From the NCBI RefSeq assembly GCF_002277895.1, contig NZ_CP022998.1, forward strand, positions 3,701,501-3,765,500: a stretch of 64,000 bases of DNA, read 5' to 3'. This DNA is from Rhizobium sp. 11515TR (GTDB lineage: Bacteria > Pseudomonadota > Alphaproteobacteria > Rhizobiales > Rhizobiaceae). The notes under the pieces are model-generated. The model was not told where the DNA came from and did no database searches. It saw nothing but the letters and a program-made list of their open reading frames with translations. The translations under genes and the position numbers were made by a program. Below, in pieces: positions 49,995-57,952 of the stretch (within the stretch, counting starts at the first letter, position 1; every line of letters begins with the position of its first letter).

Positions 49995-51599
49995 TCAGTG
50001 GCCTCCGCCGCCGCCACCGCCTGCGGCGTTCGGCTTGCTGAGCATCAGAACGCCGAGGATCATCGCCAGGAACAGCACGGTCAGCATCAGGAAAATATCC
50101 CCGAAGGACATGACGACAGCCTGCTGCGTCGCCATGTTGACCATCTGCCGGAGCGCAGCCTGATCGCCGTTCAGGCCGGCGGCATTGAAGCTGGCAGCCA
50201 TGTTGTTCAGCTGATCGACTGCCACCTGGTTGCCCCAATGGATATGGTCGCGCAGGTTGAAATAATGCTGGTCCTGCCTGTTCGTCAAAAGCGTGTTGAT
50301 GATTGCAAGGCCGACGGCACCGCCAAGGTTACGCGTCAGATTGAACAGGCCGGACGCACCGCGCATGCGGGCGGGCGGCATGGTTCCGAGCGCGATATTG
50401 TTGATCGGCACCATGCAGAGCATCAGACCGAAACCGCGCAGAATCTGCGGGATGAGCAGCTCCCAGAAATCCCAGTCCACCGTCAGATGCATCATGATGT
50501 AGGTGCCGGCCGAGAAGCTGGTGAAGCCGATGATCATCAGGATGCGCAGGTCGACCTTGCTCGACAGGAAGCCGGCCAGCGGCGCCGTGAAGAACATGGT
50601 GAGGCCGGAAACAAACATCGTCTCGCCGATCTGCAGCGAATCGTAGCCACGAATGCGCGCGAGATAGAGCGGGTAAATATAGGTCAGGCCATAGAGGCCG
50701 ATGCCCATGACGAAGGAGAACATCGACCCGAAGGAGAAATTCTTGTTCGTGAAGGCCCTGAGATCGACCACGGGGAATTCGACCGTGAAGGCGCGGTAGA
50801 AGAAAATCACGGCACCGATGGCGGACGCAATGGCACCTGCAACGATATAATTGTCGTTGAACCAGTCGTTCGTGTTGCCTTCCTCAAGCACATATTCCAG
50901 CGCACCGAGGAAAACACCCATCGAAATCAGACCCCACCAGTCGAACTTCTTCATCAGCGACAATTCGGGCTTGTCGAAGTCGATGAAATTCCAGGTGACG
51001 ATGGCAACGACGATGCCGGGCGGAATGTTGACCAGGAACAGCCAGTGCCAGGAGAAGGCGTTGGACAGATAGCCGCCGACGGTCGGGCCGATCGTCGGCG
51101 CAAGCGTGGCGATCAGGCCGATGATCGGCGAGACGACGTTGCGCTTGGACGGCGGGAAGATGGTGAAGGCCGCCGCGAATACCGAGGGGATCATACCGCC
51201 GCCGATGAAGCCCTGCAGGGCGCGGTAGATGATCATCTGGTCGATGTTGGTGGCGGTCGCGGCAAGCGCGCTCGATATGGTGAAGCCGGCGGCGGAGATC
51301 GCGAAGAGATAGCGCGTCGAAATGATGCGCGCCAGCGTTCCCGACAGCGGAATCATGATGACTTCGGCGATCAGATAGGCGGTCTGCACCCAGCCGATTT
51401 CATCCGAGCCGGCGCTGAGACCGGCCTGGATTTCGCTGAGCGAAGCCGAGACGATCTGAATGTCGAGGATCGACATGAACATGCCGAGCACCATCGCCAG
51501 GAAGGCGATGAGCTTTCTCGGCTCGATATGGTCAGCCGCAGGCGCGGCTGGGCCGGCCGCACGTGGGGGCGATCCGGCTGTAGTGCTGGCCGACGACAT
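49995..51599 (-). CDS. emrB: DHA2 family MFS drug efflux transporter (EmrB-like)
   Basis: Inner-membrane proton antiporter of 534 residues and 14 predicted helices. It shows DHA2 motifs: FLAMVLGMFMSILDIQIVSASL in helix 1 and LSGTLARIISTRYLFAISA (motif A region), then RALQGFIGGGMIPSVFAAAF and the motif C-like PTIGPTVGGYLSNAFSWHWLF. The last residues are a run of glycines. It pairs with the membrane fusion protein EmrA encoded 24 bases upstream; together with an outer membrane channel from elsewhere they export hydrophobic drugs. A divergent TetR gene and two palindromes indicate induction by a ligand. Confidence 0.93.
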   Translation of the reverse strand: MSSASTTAGSPPRAAGPAAPAADHIEPRKLIAFLAMVLGMFMSILDIQIVSASLSEIQAGLSAGSDEIGWVQTAYLIAEVIMIPLSGTLARIISTRYLFAISAAGFTISSALAATATNIDQMIIYRALQGFIGGGMIPSVFAAAFTIFPPSKRNVVSPIIGLIATLAPTIGPTVGGYLSNAFSWHWLFLVNIPPGIVVAIVTWNFIDFDKPELSLMKKFDWWGLISMGVFLGALEYVLEEGNTNDWFNDNYIVAGAIASAIGAVIFFYRAFTVEFPVVDLRAFTNKNFSFGSMFSFVMGIGLYGLTYIYPLYLARIRGYDSLQIGETMFVSGLTMFFTAPLAGFLSSKVDLRILMIIGFTSFSAGTYIMMHLTVDWDFWELLIPQILRGFGLMLCMVPINNIALGTMPPARMRGASGLFNLTRNLGGAVGLAIINTLLTNRQDQHYFNLRDHIHWGNQVAVDQLNNMAASFNAAGLNGDQAALRQMVNMATQQAVVMSFGDIFLMLTVLFLAMILGVLMLSKPNAAGGGGGGGH

Positions 51600-51623
51600 T
51601 TCGTCTCTCCCGAGCTTGATCGC

Positions 51624-52844
51624 TTACTTGTCCGGCGCCGTGCGGGTATCGACGTCGACAACGACGCTGAGGCCTGCGCGCAGACGGCCGGTATTGAGCG
51701 CATCCTGCGGCAATGCGATGCGGACAGGCACGCGCTGGATGATCTTGGTGAAGTTACCCGTCGCATTTTCCGGAGGCAGCAGCGAGAAGACCGAGCCGGA
51801 GGCCGGCGAGATCGATTCTACTGTGCCGACGATCGGATGGTCGCTATAGGCATCGACGTGAACGTTGACCTTGGAACCAGGAACCAGGTGCTGGATCTGC
51901 GTTTCCTTGAAGTTCGCGTCGATATAGAGCTGGCGGATCGGCACGATCGCCATCAGCTTCTGGCCGGGAGAGACGAGATCGCCTTCCTGGACCGAGCGAT
52001 TGCCGACGATACCGTCATAAGGTGCCTTCAGCACGGTGAAGGAAAGGTCGCGGGCAGCCTTGTCGCGCGCGGCTTCGAGACCCTTGATCGTGCTTTCGGC
52101 CTGACGGCGCTGGGCCTGCAGCAGGTTGATGTTAGCCTGTGCGGATGCGATGGCGGCGTCGCCGCCGACCAGATTGGCCTTAGCCTGATCAAGCGCGATA
52201 TTGGCGCTATCCAAAGCAGCCGTGGTGCCGACCGACTTCGATTGCAGTTCCGCAGCGCGCGTCTGAGTAATCTGGGCGCCGCGGACCGTGGCTTCCAGGG
52301 CAACCTTCTGCGCCTGCGACTGGGCAAGGGCTGCCTGGCCGGCAGCGATTTGTGCATCGATGGTATGGAGCGAAAGCTGTTCGGTATCGAGCGAGGCCTG
52401 AGCCTGGCCGAGCGCAAGCTTGTAGTCGCCGTCGTCGAGCGTTGCGAGCACGTCGCCGGCCTTGACCTGCTGGTTGGCCACGACGTTTACCTTGGCCACA
52501 TAGCCCGTTACCTTCGGCGAGATCGTGGCGATATCGCCGCCGATATAGGCATCATCGGTGGAGACCATGAAGCGGCCGTTCGTCCACCAGTCATAGCCGT
52601 ACCAGCCGCCGGCTGCGAGAGCGATGACGACAATGATCGGGAGGGCCAGGCTGCGCCGCTTCTTCTCTGGCGGCGGTGGGGCCGCAGGGGCCGGAGCAGT
52701 GGGCGCAGCCTGGGCGGGGGCAGGGTTGCTGCGCGTTTCGGCCGCTGGAGCCTCGGCAGGCGCACCGGTTTCCCGGGCCTCTACTTCTGCATCAGCGGGC
52801 TCGTTCACGATACGCGCTACATTGTTTCCATGACTTGACGACAT
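51624..52844 (-). CDS. emrA: HlyD-family membrane fusion protein (EmrA-like)
   Basis: Periplasmic adaptor of the EmrAB pump, 406 residues. A Pro/Ala-rich cytoplasmic N-terminal stretch (about 20-65) precedes one membrane helix (SLALPIIVVIALAAGGWYGYDW, split, about 68-88). Then come the lipoyl halves (DDAYIGGDIATISPKVTGYV and FTVLKAPYDGIVGNRSVQEGDLV in parts) around a coiled-coil hairpin (about 150-240). A start at MSSSHGNNVAR follows GGTAGGGAA; the longer upstream frame covers the operator. First gene of the operon, with emrB 24 bases downstream. Confidence 0.93.
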   Translation of the reverse strand: MSSSHGNNVARIVNEPADAEVEARETGAPAEAPAAETRSNPAPAQAAPTAPAPAAPPPPEKKRRSLALPIIVVIALAAGGWYGYDWWTNGRFMVSTDDAYIGGDIATISPKVTGYVAKVNVVANQQVKAGDVLATLDDGDYKLALGQAQASLDTEQLSLHTIDAQIAAGQAALAQSQAQKVALEATVRGAQITQTRAAELQSKSVGTTAALDSANIALDQAKANLVGGDAAIASAQANINLLQAQRRQAESTIKGLEAARDKAARDLSFTVLKAPYDGIVGNRSVQEGDLVSPGQKLMAIVPIRQLYIDANFKETQIQHLVPGSKVNVHVDAYSDHPIVGTVESISPASGSVFSLLPPENATGNFTKIIQRVPVRIALPQDALNTGRLRAGLSVVVDVDTRTAPDK

Positions 52845-52876
52845 TTCCCTACCACCGAAAATCTGGCAAAATAATC

Positions 52877-52895
52877 GAACCGAACGGTTCGGTTC
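52877..52895. promoter_or_regulatory. TetR-type operator 1 (emrA side)
   Basis: GAACCGAAC-G-GTTCGGTTC, a perfect 9-bp inverted repeat about a single base, 32 bases upstream of emrA. Shares the CGAAC...GGTTCG core with a second palindrome nearer the TetR gene. Confidence 0.75.
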
Positions 52896-52933
52896 AATTG
52901 ACATAAAGCCTTTCTCACGCCATATCAAGAGAT

Positions 52934-52953
52934 ATCGAACTGAGCGGTTCGAT
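52934..52953. promoter_or_regulatory. TetR-type operator 2 (tetR side)
   Basis: ATCGAAC and GTTCGAT, perfect 7-bp arms around TGAGCG, 60 bases upstream of the TetR start. With operator 1 it allows the repressor to control both divergent transcripts. Confidence 0.7.
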
Positions 52954-53013
52954 TTATTTCGCGAATCTGTTTAAGATTCAGAAAAAGTGATCGAGTATCG
53001 CGTAAAGGAGACA

Positions 53014-53706
53014 GTGAAAGAGCCGATGAAACACGAATCCCAAAATGCCGCCGTATTGAACGCGCCTGCGCCGGGCTCCGGTGGACGCTGGGCAGCCGGC
53101 GAGGACCCTGCCAAGCGTCATCAGATTCTCGAAGGCGCCAAGCGTGTCTTTATGAAAATGGGCTTCGATGCGGCGAGCATGAACGATGTCACCCGCGAAG
53201 CGGGCGTTTCTAAGGGCACTCTCTACGTCTATTTCGCCAACAAGGAAGATCTGTTCGCCGCCATGATGGAGAGCGAGCGCACCCATTTCGTCAACCTTGT
53301 GCGCAATGCTCTTTCAGACGAAGCGGATGTCACCACCTCGCTTTATGATTTCGGTATCGTCTTCGTCACCCACGTCACCTCGGATAAGACCATCAGCGCC
53401 ATGCGCACGGTCATCGGCGTGCGCGAACGCATGCCCTCGCTCTGTCAACGCTTCTTCACCGGTCCGGAAAATCTGCGCACGGTGCTGCGCGGCTTCCTCG
53501 AGCGGCAGGTTGCCGCCGGCCATCTCAAGATCGACGACTTTGACATGGCGGCACGGCACTTCCTGGAAATGGCCAGCGGCGGCTATTTCAAGCTGCGGCT
53601 CTTTGGCGATATGGAGCAGCCGCCATCGAAGGAAGAGATCGACTATGTCGTGCGCGGCGCCGTCCGCGTCTTCCTGGCAGGCTACGGTCCGGATCGCAAG
53701 GATTAG
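53014..53706 (+). CDS. TetR family regulator of emrAB
   Basis: Repressor of 230 residues. The DNA-binding part is RHQILEGAKRVFMKMGFDAASMNDVTREAGVSKGTLYVYFANKEDLFAAM (in parts, about 30-80), textbook TetR, followed by a helical ligand domain of the AcrR C-terminal type. The start is uncertain: a GTG close behind AAAGGAG is taken, and an ATG four codons later is equally possible. Divergent from the efflux operon with paired operators between them. Its TAG stop is part of a family A palindromic repeat. Confidence 0.9.
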   Translation: MKEPMKHESQNAAVLNAPAPGSGGRWAAGEDPAKRHQILEGAKRVFMKMGFDAASMNDVTREAGVSKGTLYVYFANKEDLFAAMMESERTHFVNLVRNALSDEADVTTSLYDFGIVFVTHVTSDKTISAMRTVIGVRERMPSLCQRFFTGPENLRTVLRGFLERQVAAGHLKIDDFDMAARHFLEMASGGYFKLRLFGDMEQPPSKEEIDYVVRGAVRVFLAGYGPDRKD

Positions 53707-53804
53707 AGCAATTCCAGGAAAGTGCGCAGCGGCTTTTCGTCCAGAATTGCGTGAAATCAAAGAGATAGAGCGGTTCGGACATTCCGTGAAAACTGAACCT
53801 CTCT
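53704..53804. repeat. Palindromic intergenic repeat, family A copy 3 (long form)
   Basis: First module: GCAATTC / GAATTGC outer stem and GGAAA / TTTTC inner stem around a GTGCGCAGCGGC loop. Second module: AGAGCGGTTC with GAACCTCTCT nearly complementary around CCGTGAAAA. The element starts with the TAG stop of the TetR gene. The rest of the gap to the AraC gene (about 110 bases) has no further feature that I can support. Confidence 0.75.
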
Positions 53805-53922
53805 AAGATGAACAGGCCTCTCCTGCTGGCCACGATGGTGTAGTAATTCAACTCCGCAATGGCGATCAAGCATCGCCATCGTCCGGAGCCTATGAGTGGC
53901 CCGGCAACCAGGAGAGTTGAAA

Positions 53923-54762
53923 ATGAACGCGATCGGCAGAGCGATATGGTTTATCGAAAGCCATTTTAAATCCGACATCTCGCTCGACGAGATCGCCGAG
54001 ACGGCCGGGCTGTCGCGCTTTCATCTCTCGCGCGTCTTCGGCATGACGACGGGCCACTCGATCAGCAGCTATATCCGGAGTCGCCGCCTCAGCGAAGCGG
54101 CTCTCACGCTGACCGACGGCTCCTCCTCCATTCTCCAGGTTGCCCTCGATGCCGGCTACGGCTCGCACGAGGCTTTCACCCGTGCCTTCCGCGAGCAATT
54201 CGGCATCACGCCGGAAAGCCTGCGCAAGCAAGGACACGTTCGCAACCTCGCTCTACAGGAGCCGATCAGAATGGACGACACCCGCCTTCCCAAGCTCGAG
54301 GCACCGCGCTTCGAGACCCATCCCGCAATGCTGCTTGCCGGTCTTGCGGAAACCTATGCCTATGAGGCGACAGAGGCCATCCCCTCGCTCTGGCAGAAAT
54401 TCAACCAGCATTTCGGCCATATTTCCGGCCAGATCGGTAATGTCGCTTACGGCGTCTGCACCCAGGCGGAAGAAGGCAGCGAGAGCTTCCGCTATATGTC
54501 GGCAGCCGAAGTTTCCGACGCGGACGGCCTGCCCGAAGGTTTCGTGACGACCAAACTGCCTCAGCAGCGCTACGCGATCTTCACGCATCGCGGTCATATC
54601 TCCGGCATTTCCGCCACCGTGCATCAGATCTTCGGAGACTGGCTGCCGCAATCGGGTCAACAGCATGCCGGCACCCCCGACATGATGGAACGCTATGACG
54701 ACCGCTTCGACCCACGCACAGGTATGGGCGTGACGGAAATCTGGATCCCCCTCAAAGGCTAG
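53923..54762 (+). CDS. AraC family regulator with GyrI-like effector domain
   Basis: A 279-residue regulator with the DNA-binding part at the N-terminus: two helix-turn-helix units in ISLDEIAETAGLSRFHLSRVF and ILQVALDAGYGSHEAFTRAFREQFGITPES (residues about 20-100). After a linker comes a GyrI-like small-molecule domain (about 125-278) ending VTEIWIPLKG. This is the layout of Rob-type and BmrR-like drug or stress sensors. Start has GGAGAG at six bases. It stands alone, next to the efflux cluster, which makes a role in toxic compound response plausible. Confidence 0.9.
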   Translation: MNAIGRAIWFIESHFKSDISLDEIAETAGLSRFHLSRVFGMTTGHSISSYIRSRRLSEAALTLTDGSSSILQVALDAGYGSHEAFTRAFREQFGITPESLRKQGHVRNLALQEPIRMDDTRLPKLEAPRFETHPAMLLAGLAETYAYEATEAIPSLWQKFNQHFGHISGQIGNVAYGVCTQAEEGSESFRYMSAAEVSDADGLPEGFVTTKLPQQRYAIFTHRGHISGISATVHQIFGDWLPQSGQQHAGTPDMMERYDDRFDPRTGMGVTEIWIPLKG

Positions 54763-54798
54763 AAACCAAGCCCGGGAACAAGGCGCAAAAACAAGACC

Positions 54799-54818
54799 GC
54801 CGCCATGAAAATGGCGGC
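54799..54818 (+). terminator. Terminator hairpin after AraC gene
   Basis: GCCGCCAT-GAAA-ATGGCGGC: a perfect 8-bp stem with a GAAA tetraloop, 36 bases after the AraC stop codon. No T run follows. Confidence 0.65.
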
Positions 54819-54881
54819 GCCGCTTGCACGAACCATGGCGCTCCTTACATTACGGCCATTCTGAAGAGGCCGTGCTGGGGG

Positions 54882-54901
54882 TCAGCATCGGCGAATGCTG
54901 A
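54882..54901 (+). promoter_or_regulatory. Leader hairpin directly before terC ribosome site
   Basis: TCAGCAT-CGGCGA-ATGCTGA, a perfect 7-bp stem ending only a few bases before the AAAGGGGG ribosome site of the TerC gene. A weaker stem (GGCC / GGCC) lies just upstream. TerC genes are often under manganese riboswitches (yybP-ykoY), but I see no signature of that class here, so its role is open. Confidence 0.4.
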
Positions 54902-54920
54902 TTCAAAGGGGGCATCGTCA

Positions 54921-55663
54921 ATGGATATTATGGGGCTGATACAGGACCCGGGGCGTGGGTGGCGCTCATCACGCTCGTCGTCATGGAAGTGGTCCTCGGC
55001 ATCGACAACCTCATCTTCATCTCGATCCTGACCAACAAGCTGCCGCCGGAGCATCGTGACAGAGCCCGCAAGATCGGTATCGGCCTTGCCCTTATCATGC
55101 GCCTTGCGCTGCTCGGAACCGTCGCCTGGATTGTCCAGCTCACCCAGCCGGTCTTCGAAATCTTCGGCCAGGGCTTCTCCTGGAAGGACATGATCCTCAT
55201 TGGCGGCGGCCTCTTCCTCGTCTGGAAAGCGACGAAGGAGATCCATCATAATGTCGATCCGCAGGAACAGGGTGAGGATTTCATCGCCAAATCAACGACC
55301 ACGACCTTCGCCTCGGCGATCGGCCAGATCCTGCTGCTCGATCTGGTCTTCTCGATCGACAGCATCATCACCGCCGTCGGCATGACGCCGCACCTGGCGA
55401 TCATGTTCGTCGCCGTCATCGCCGCCGTCACGGTCATGCTGGTCGCCGCCAACCCGCTCGCCAACTTCATCGAGAAGAACCCGAGCATCGTCATGCTGGC
55501 GCTCGCCTTCCTGCTGATGATCGGCACGACGCTGATCGCCGAAGGCATGGGCGTGCATGTTCCCAAGGGCTACATCTACGCCGCCATGGCCTTCTCCGCT
55601 CTGGTCGAAGTGCTGAACATGATGGCGCGGAACCGTCGGAAAAAAGCATCCGGCGGCCATTGA
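54921..55663 (+). CDS. TerC family membrane protein, apparent frameshift near its start
   Basis: Integral membrane protein of the TerC/Alx family, linked to metal (manganese) handling and tellurite resistance. The main frame encodes seven or so helices with the acidic family motifs MEVVLGIDNLIFISIL and LLDLVFSIDSIITAVGM. Family members begin with a short stretch such as LQDPxAW before this; here an ATG with an AAAGGGGG ribosome site gives MDIMGLIQDPG, but that frame is one base short and leaves the main frame at the run GGGG (about base 54950-54953). One additional G restores DPGAWVALITL. In the sequence as given, the main frame has only a GTG (54959) as start, which would lose about 13 residues and part of the first helix. 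It may be a sequencing slip, a real mutation, or slippage. Confidence 0.8.
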
Positions 55664-55708
55664 TGGCGAAAGCTGCACCGATGATGCGATGCGGCTTTAT
55701 CACATCGA

Positions 55709-56119
55709 TCAATCCTGGACGTGCACGTCGACCCATTCGCCGATATCGCCGCGGCCATAAATGTCGACCTTGATCCAGACGTTGCCGCGAACGATATAAT
55801 TCCCGGCATCGTCGGCGATATTGCCGTTTGCCAGCATGGCTTCCAGCTTCTGGCGATTGGAGGGCAATGAGAAGAAACTGTCGCCCTGGTCGCCACGGTC
55901 GCGGCGGCGATAGGCGTGATAGTTGGCGCGGTCCTGGCGGATGATCTGCCAGGGCGCCGTCAGGCGCTCGCCCTTGGAATTATAGAGATCGTCGTTGCCG
56001 ATATAGGCACGATAGGATTCGATCAGTTTCGCCGAATTATCGCGCGTAATGGTCGATTGGGCAGCGGCGGCATCGACCATCGAGGCCGACAATAGCAAGC
56101 TCAAAATTAGTTTCTTCAT
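55709..56119 (-). CDS. Small secreted protein, unknown
   Basis: A 136-residue protein with a clear signal peptide (MKKLILSLLLSASMVDAAAAQS, split; cleavage near AAA-QS). The mature part is rich in Asp, Arg, Tyr and Asn (IGNDDLYNSKGERLTAPW, HAYRRRDRGDQGD, then GNVWIKVDIYGRGDIGEWVDV). No family is recognised with certainty and there are no cysteines. Start at MKKL is set by the signal peptide, with CGGGGA upstream. It is convergent with the TerC gene. Periplasmic or secreted location is inferred. Confidence 0.75.
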   Translation of the reverse strand: MKKLILSLLLSASMVDAAAAQSTITRDNSAKLIESYRAYIGNDDLYNSKGERLTAPWQIIRQDRANYHAYRRRDRGDQGDSFFSLPSNRQKLEAMLANGNIADDAGNYIVRGNVWIKVDIYGRGDIGEWVDVHVQD

Positions 56120-56479
56120 GGGATCCCCGGAATGAACGATTGAAAACTTATTTCGCCACTGCCGCGAAAATTGCAAATCAAATTAGGCAAGCGTAAGGCT
56201 TTTCTCCTGGAACACTTATGAAGTGTAAAGACGCTTCGTGAATTTGAAACGCCGGCTCTTTTCGATGCAGCGCAGCGTCCTCAGTGCCTCTGCCTGCTCT
56301 TGCGGCGCAGTTTCCCTTGACGTCATCCCTTGAATATGGCCTAAGGCCAGCCATACGGAAAACGCTGATAGAAGCGGCAAGACGCCCTTTTCCGGCCGGT
56401 TTCCTGATCCAGATAGACATTTTCGGCTGGACGGCGCTTGTCCCAAGCGCGGCCCGGCCTTTTATGACGGGCAAACAAG
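56120..56479. other. Intergenic region, secreted protein gene to gltX
   Basis: 360 bases between two divergent genes. It should carry promoters for both. I see a TTGACG box about 160 bases before gltX but no partner -10 at proper spacing, an imperfect palindrome GGCCTAAGGCC, and no RNA gene, repeat family member or supported small gene. A T-box is not expected in this group and none is seen. Confidence 0.5.
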
Positions 56480-57937
56480 ATGACCACTTCAGGCGTTCGC
56501 GTCCGCATCGCACCCTCCCCTACCGGCGAGCCGCATGTCGGCACCGCTTACATCGCGCTGTTCAACTATCTCTTCGCCAAGAAACACGGCGGCGAGTTCA
56601 TCCTGCGCATCGAGGATACCGACGCGACCCGCTCCACCCCGGAATTCGAGACCAAGGTTCTCGATGCTCTGAAATGGTGCGGCCTGAAATGGTCGGAAGG
56701 CCCGGATATCGGCGGCCCTTACGGCCCTTATCGCCAGAGCGACCGCAAGGACCTCTACAAGCCCTATGTCGAGCAGATCGTCACAAACGGCCATGGCTTC
56801 CGCTGCTTCTGCACGCCTGAGCGTCTGGAAAAGATGCGCGAGGCGCAGCGCGCCGCCGGTCTGCCGCCGAAGTATGACGGCCACTGTCTGAATCTCTCGG
56901 CCGAGGAAGTGACCTCGCGCGTTGCCGCCGGCGAGCCGCATGTCGTGCGCATGAAGATCCCGACCGAAGGCTCCTGCAAGTTCCATGACGGCGTCTATGG
57001 CGACGTGGAAATCCCGTGGGATGCCGTCGACATGCAGGTCCTGCTCAAGGCCGACGGCATGCCCACCTATCACATGGCCAACGTCGTCGACGACCATCTG
57101 ATGAAGATCACTCATGTCGCGCGCGGTGAGGAATGGCTCGCTTCGGTGCCGAAGCATATCCTGATCTATCAGTATCTCGGCTGGGAGCCGCCGGTGTTCA
57201 TGCACCTGTCGCTGATGCGCAATGCCGACAAGTCGAAATTGTCGAAGCGCAAGAACCCGACATCGATCTCCTATTATACGGCCCTCGGCTATATCCCCGA
57301 GGCGCTGATGAACTTCCTCGGCCTGTTCTTCATCCAGATCGCCGAAGGTGAAGAGCTCCTGAGCATGGATGAGCTTGCCGCGAAGTTCGATCCGGAAAAC
57401 CTCTCCAAGGCCGGCGCCATCTTCGACATCCAGAAGCTCGACTGGCTGAATGGCCGCTGGATCCGCGAGAAGCTCTCGGAAGAAGAGTTCCAGCACCGGG
57501 TGCTGACCTGGGCGATGGAAAACGACCGTCTGAAGGAAGGCCTGAAGCTGTCGCAGTCGCGCATCACCAAACTCGGTGAACTGCCCGATCTCACAGGCTT
57601 CCTGTTCAAGTCCGACCTCAACCTTGATCCCTCTGCTTTCGCGAAGATCAAGTCGACGCCGGAAGAGCTTTTGGAAATCCTGAACACCGTGCAGCCGGAT
57701 CTGGAAAAGATCCTCGAATGGAATGTCGAGACGATCGAAGCTGAGCTGCGCGCCATTGCAGACCGCATGGGCAAGAAGCTGAAGGTCATCGTCGCACCGC
57801 TTTTCGTCGCCGTATCGGGCTCCTCGCGCTCCCTCCCGCTTTTCGATAGCATGGCGATCCTCGGCCGCTCCGTCGTCCGCCAGCGGCTGAAACTAGCCGC
57901 GCAGACCGTTGCGACCCTCGTCGGCCCGAAGAACTGA
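56480..57937 (+). CDS. gltX: Glutamyl-tRNA synthetase
   Basis: Class I aminoacyl-tRNA synthetase of 485 residues, charging tRNA-Glu. HIGH-type motif is in IAPSPTGEPHVGTAYIALFNYLF (PHVGT about 16-20), the specificity part in FILRIEDTDATRSTPEFE, and the KMSKS-type loop is KLSKRKNP (about 252-259). The C-terminal helical anticodon-binding domain is present. Rhizobia generally have two gltX genes; which one this is cannot be decided from the window. lysS follows after 15 bases, so the two are co-transcribed. Confidence 0.95.
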   Translation: MTTSGVRVRIAPSPTGEPHVGTAYIALFNYLFAKKHGGEFILRIEDTDATRSTPEFETKVLDALKWCGLKWSEGPDIGGPYGPYRQSDRKDLYKPYVEQIVTNGHGFRCFCTPERLEKMREAQRAAGLPPKYDGHCLNLSAEEVTSRVAAGEPHVVRMKIPTEGSCKFHDGVYGDVEIPWDAVDMQVLLKADGMPTYHMANVVDDHLMKITHVARGEEWLASVPKHILIYQYLGWEPPVFMHLSLMRNADKSKLSKRKNPTSISYYTALGYIPEALMNFLGLFFIQIAEGEELLSMDELAAKFDPENLSKAGAIFDIQKLDWLNGRWIREKLSEEEFQHRVLTWAMENDRLKEGLKLSQSRITKLGELPDLTGFLFKSDLNLDPSAFAKIKSTPEELLEILNTVQPDLEKILEWNVETIEAELRAIADRMGKKLKVIVAPLFVAVSGSSRSLPLFDSMAILGRSVVRQRLKLAAQTVATLVGPKN

Positions 57938-57952
57938 ACCGGACTTAGAATC

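Noticed and set aside
49362..52838. Very long plus-strand open frame (over 1,100 codons) opposite lacI, emrB and emrA
   Set aside because: It is antisense to three well-recognised genes, its product is a His/Asp/Arg-rich low-complexity string, and such mirror frames are common in high-GC DNA.
54763..54920. Manganese riboswitch (yybP-ykoY) before terC
   Set aside because: The conserved GGGGAGTAG-type core is not visible; only simple hairpins are seen.
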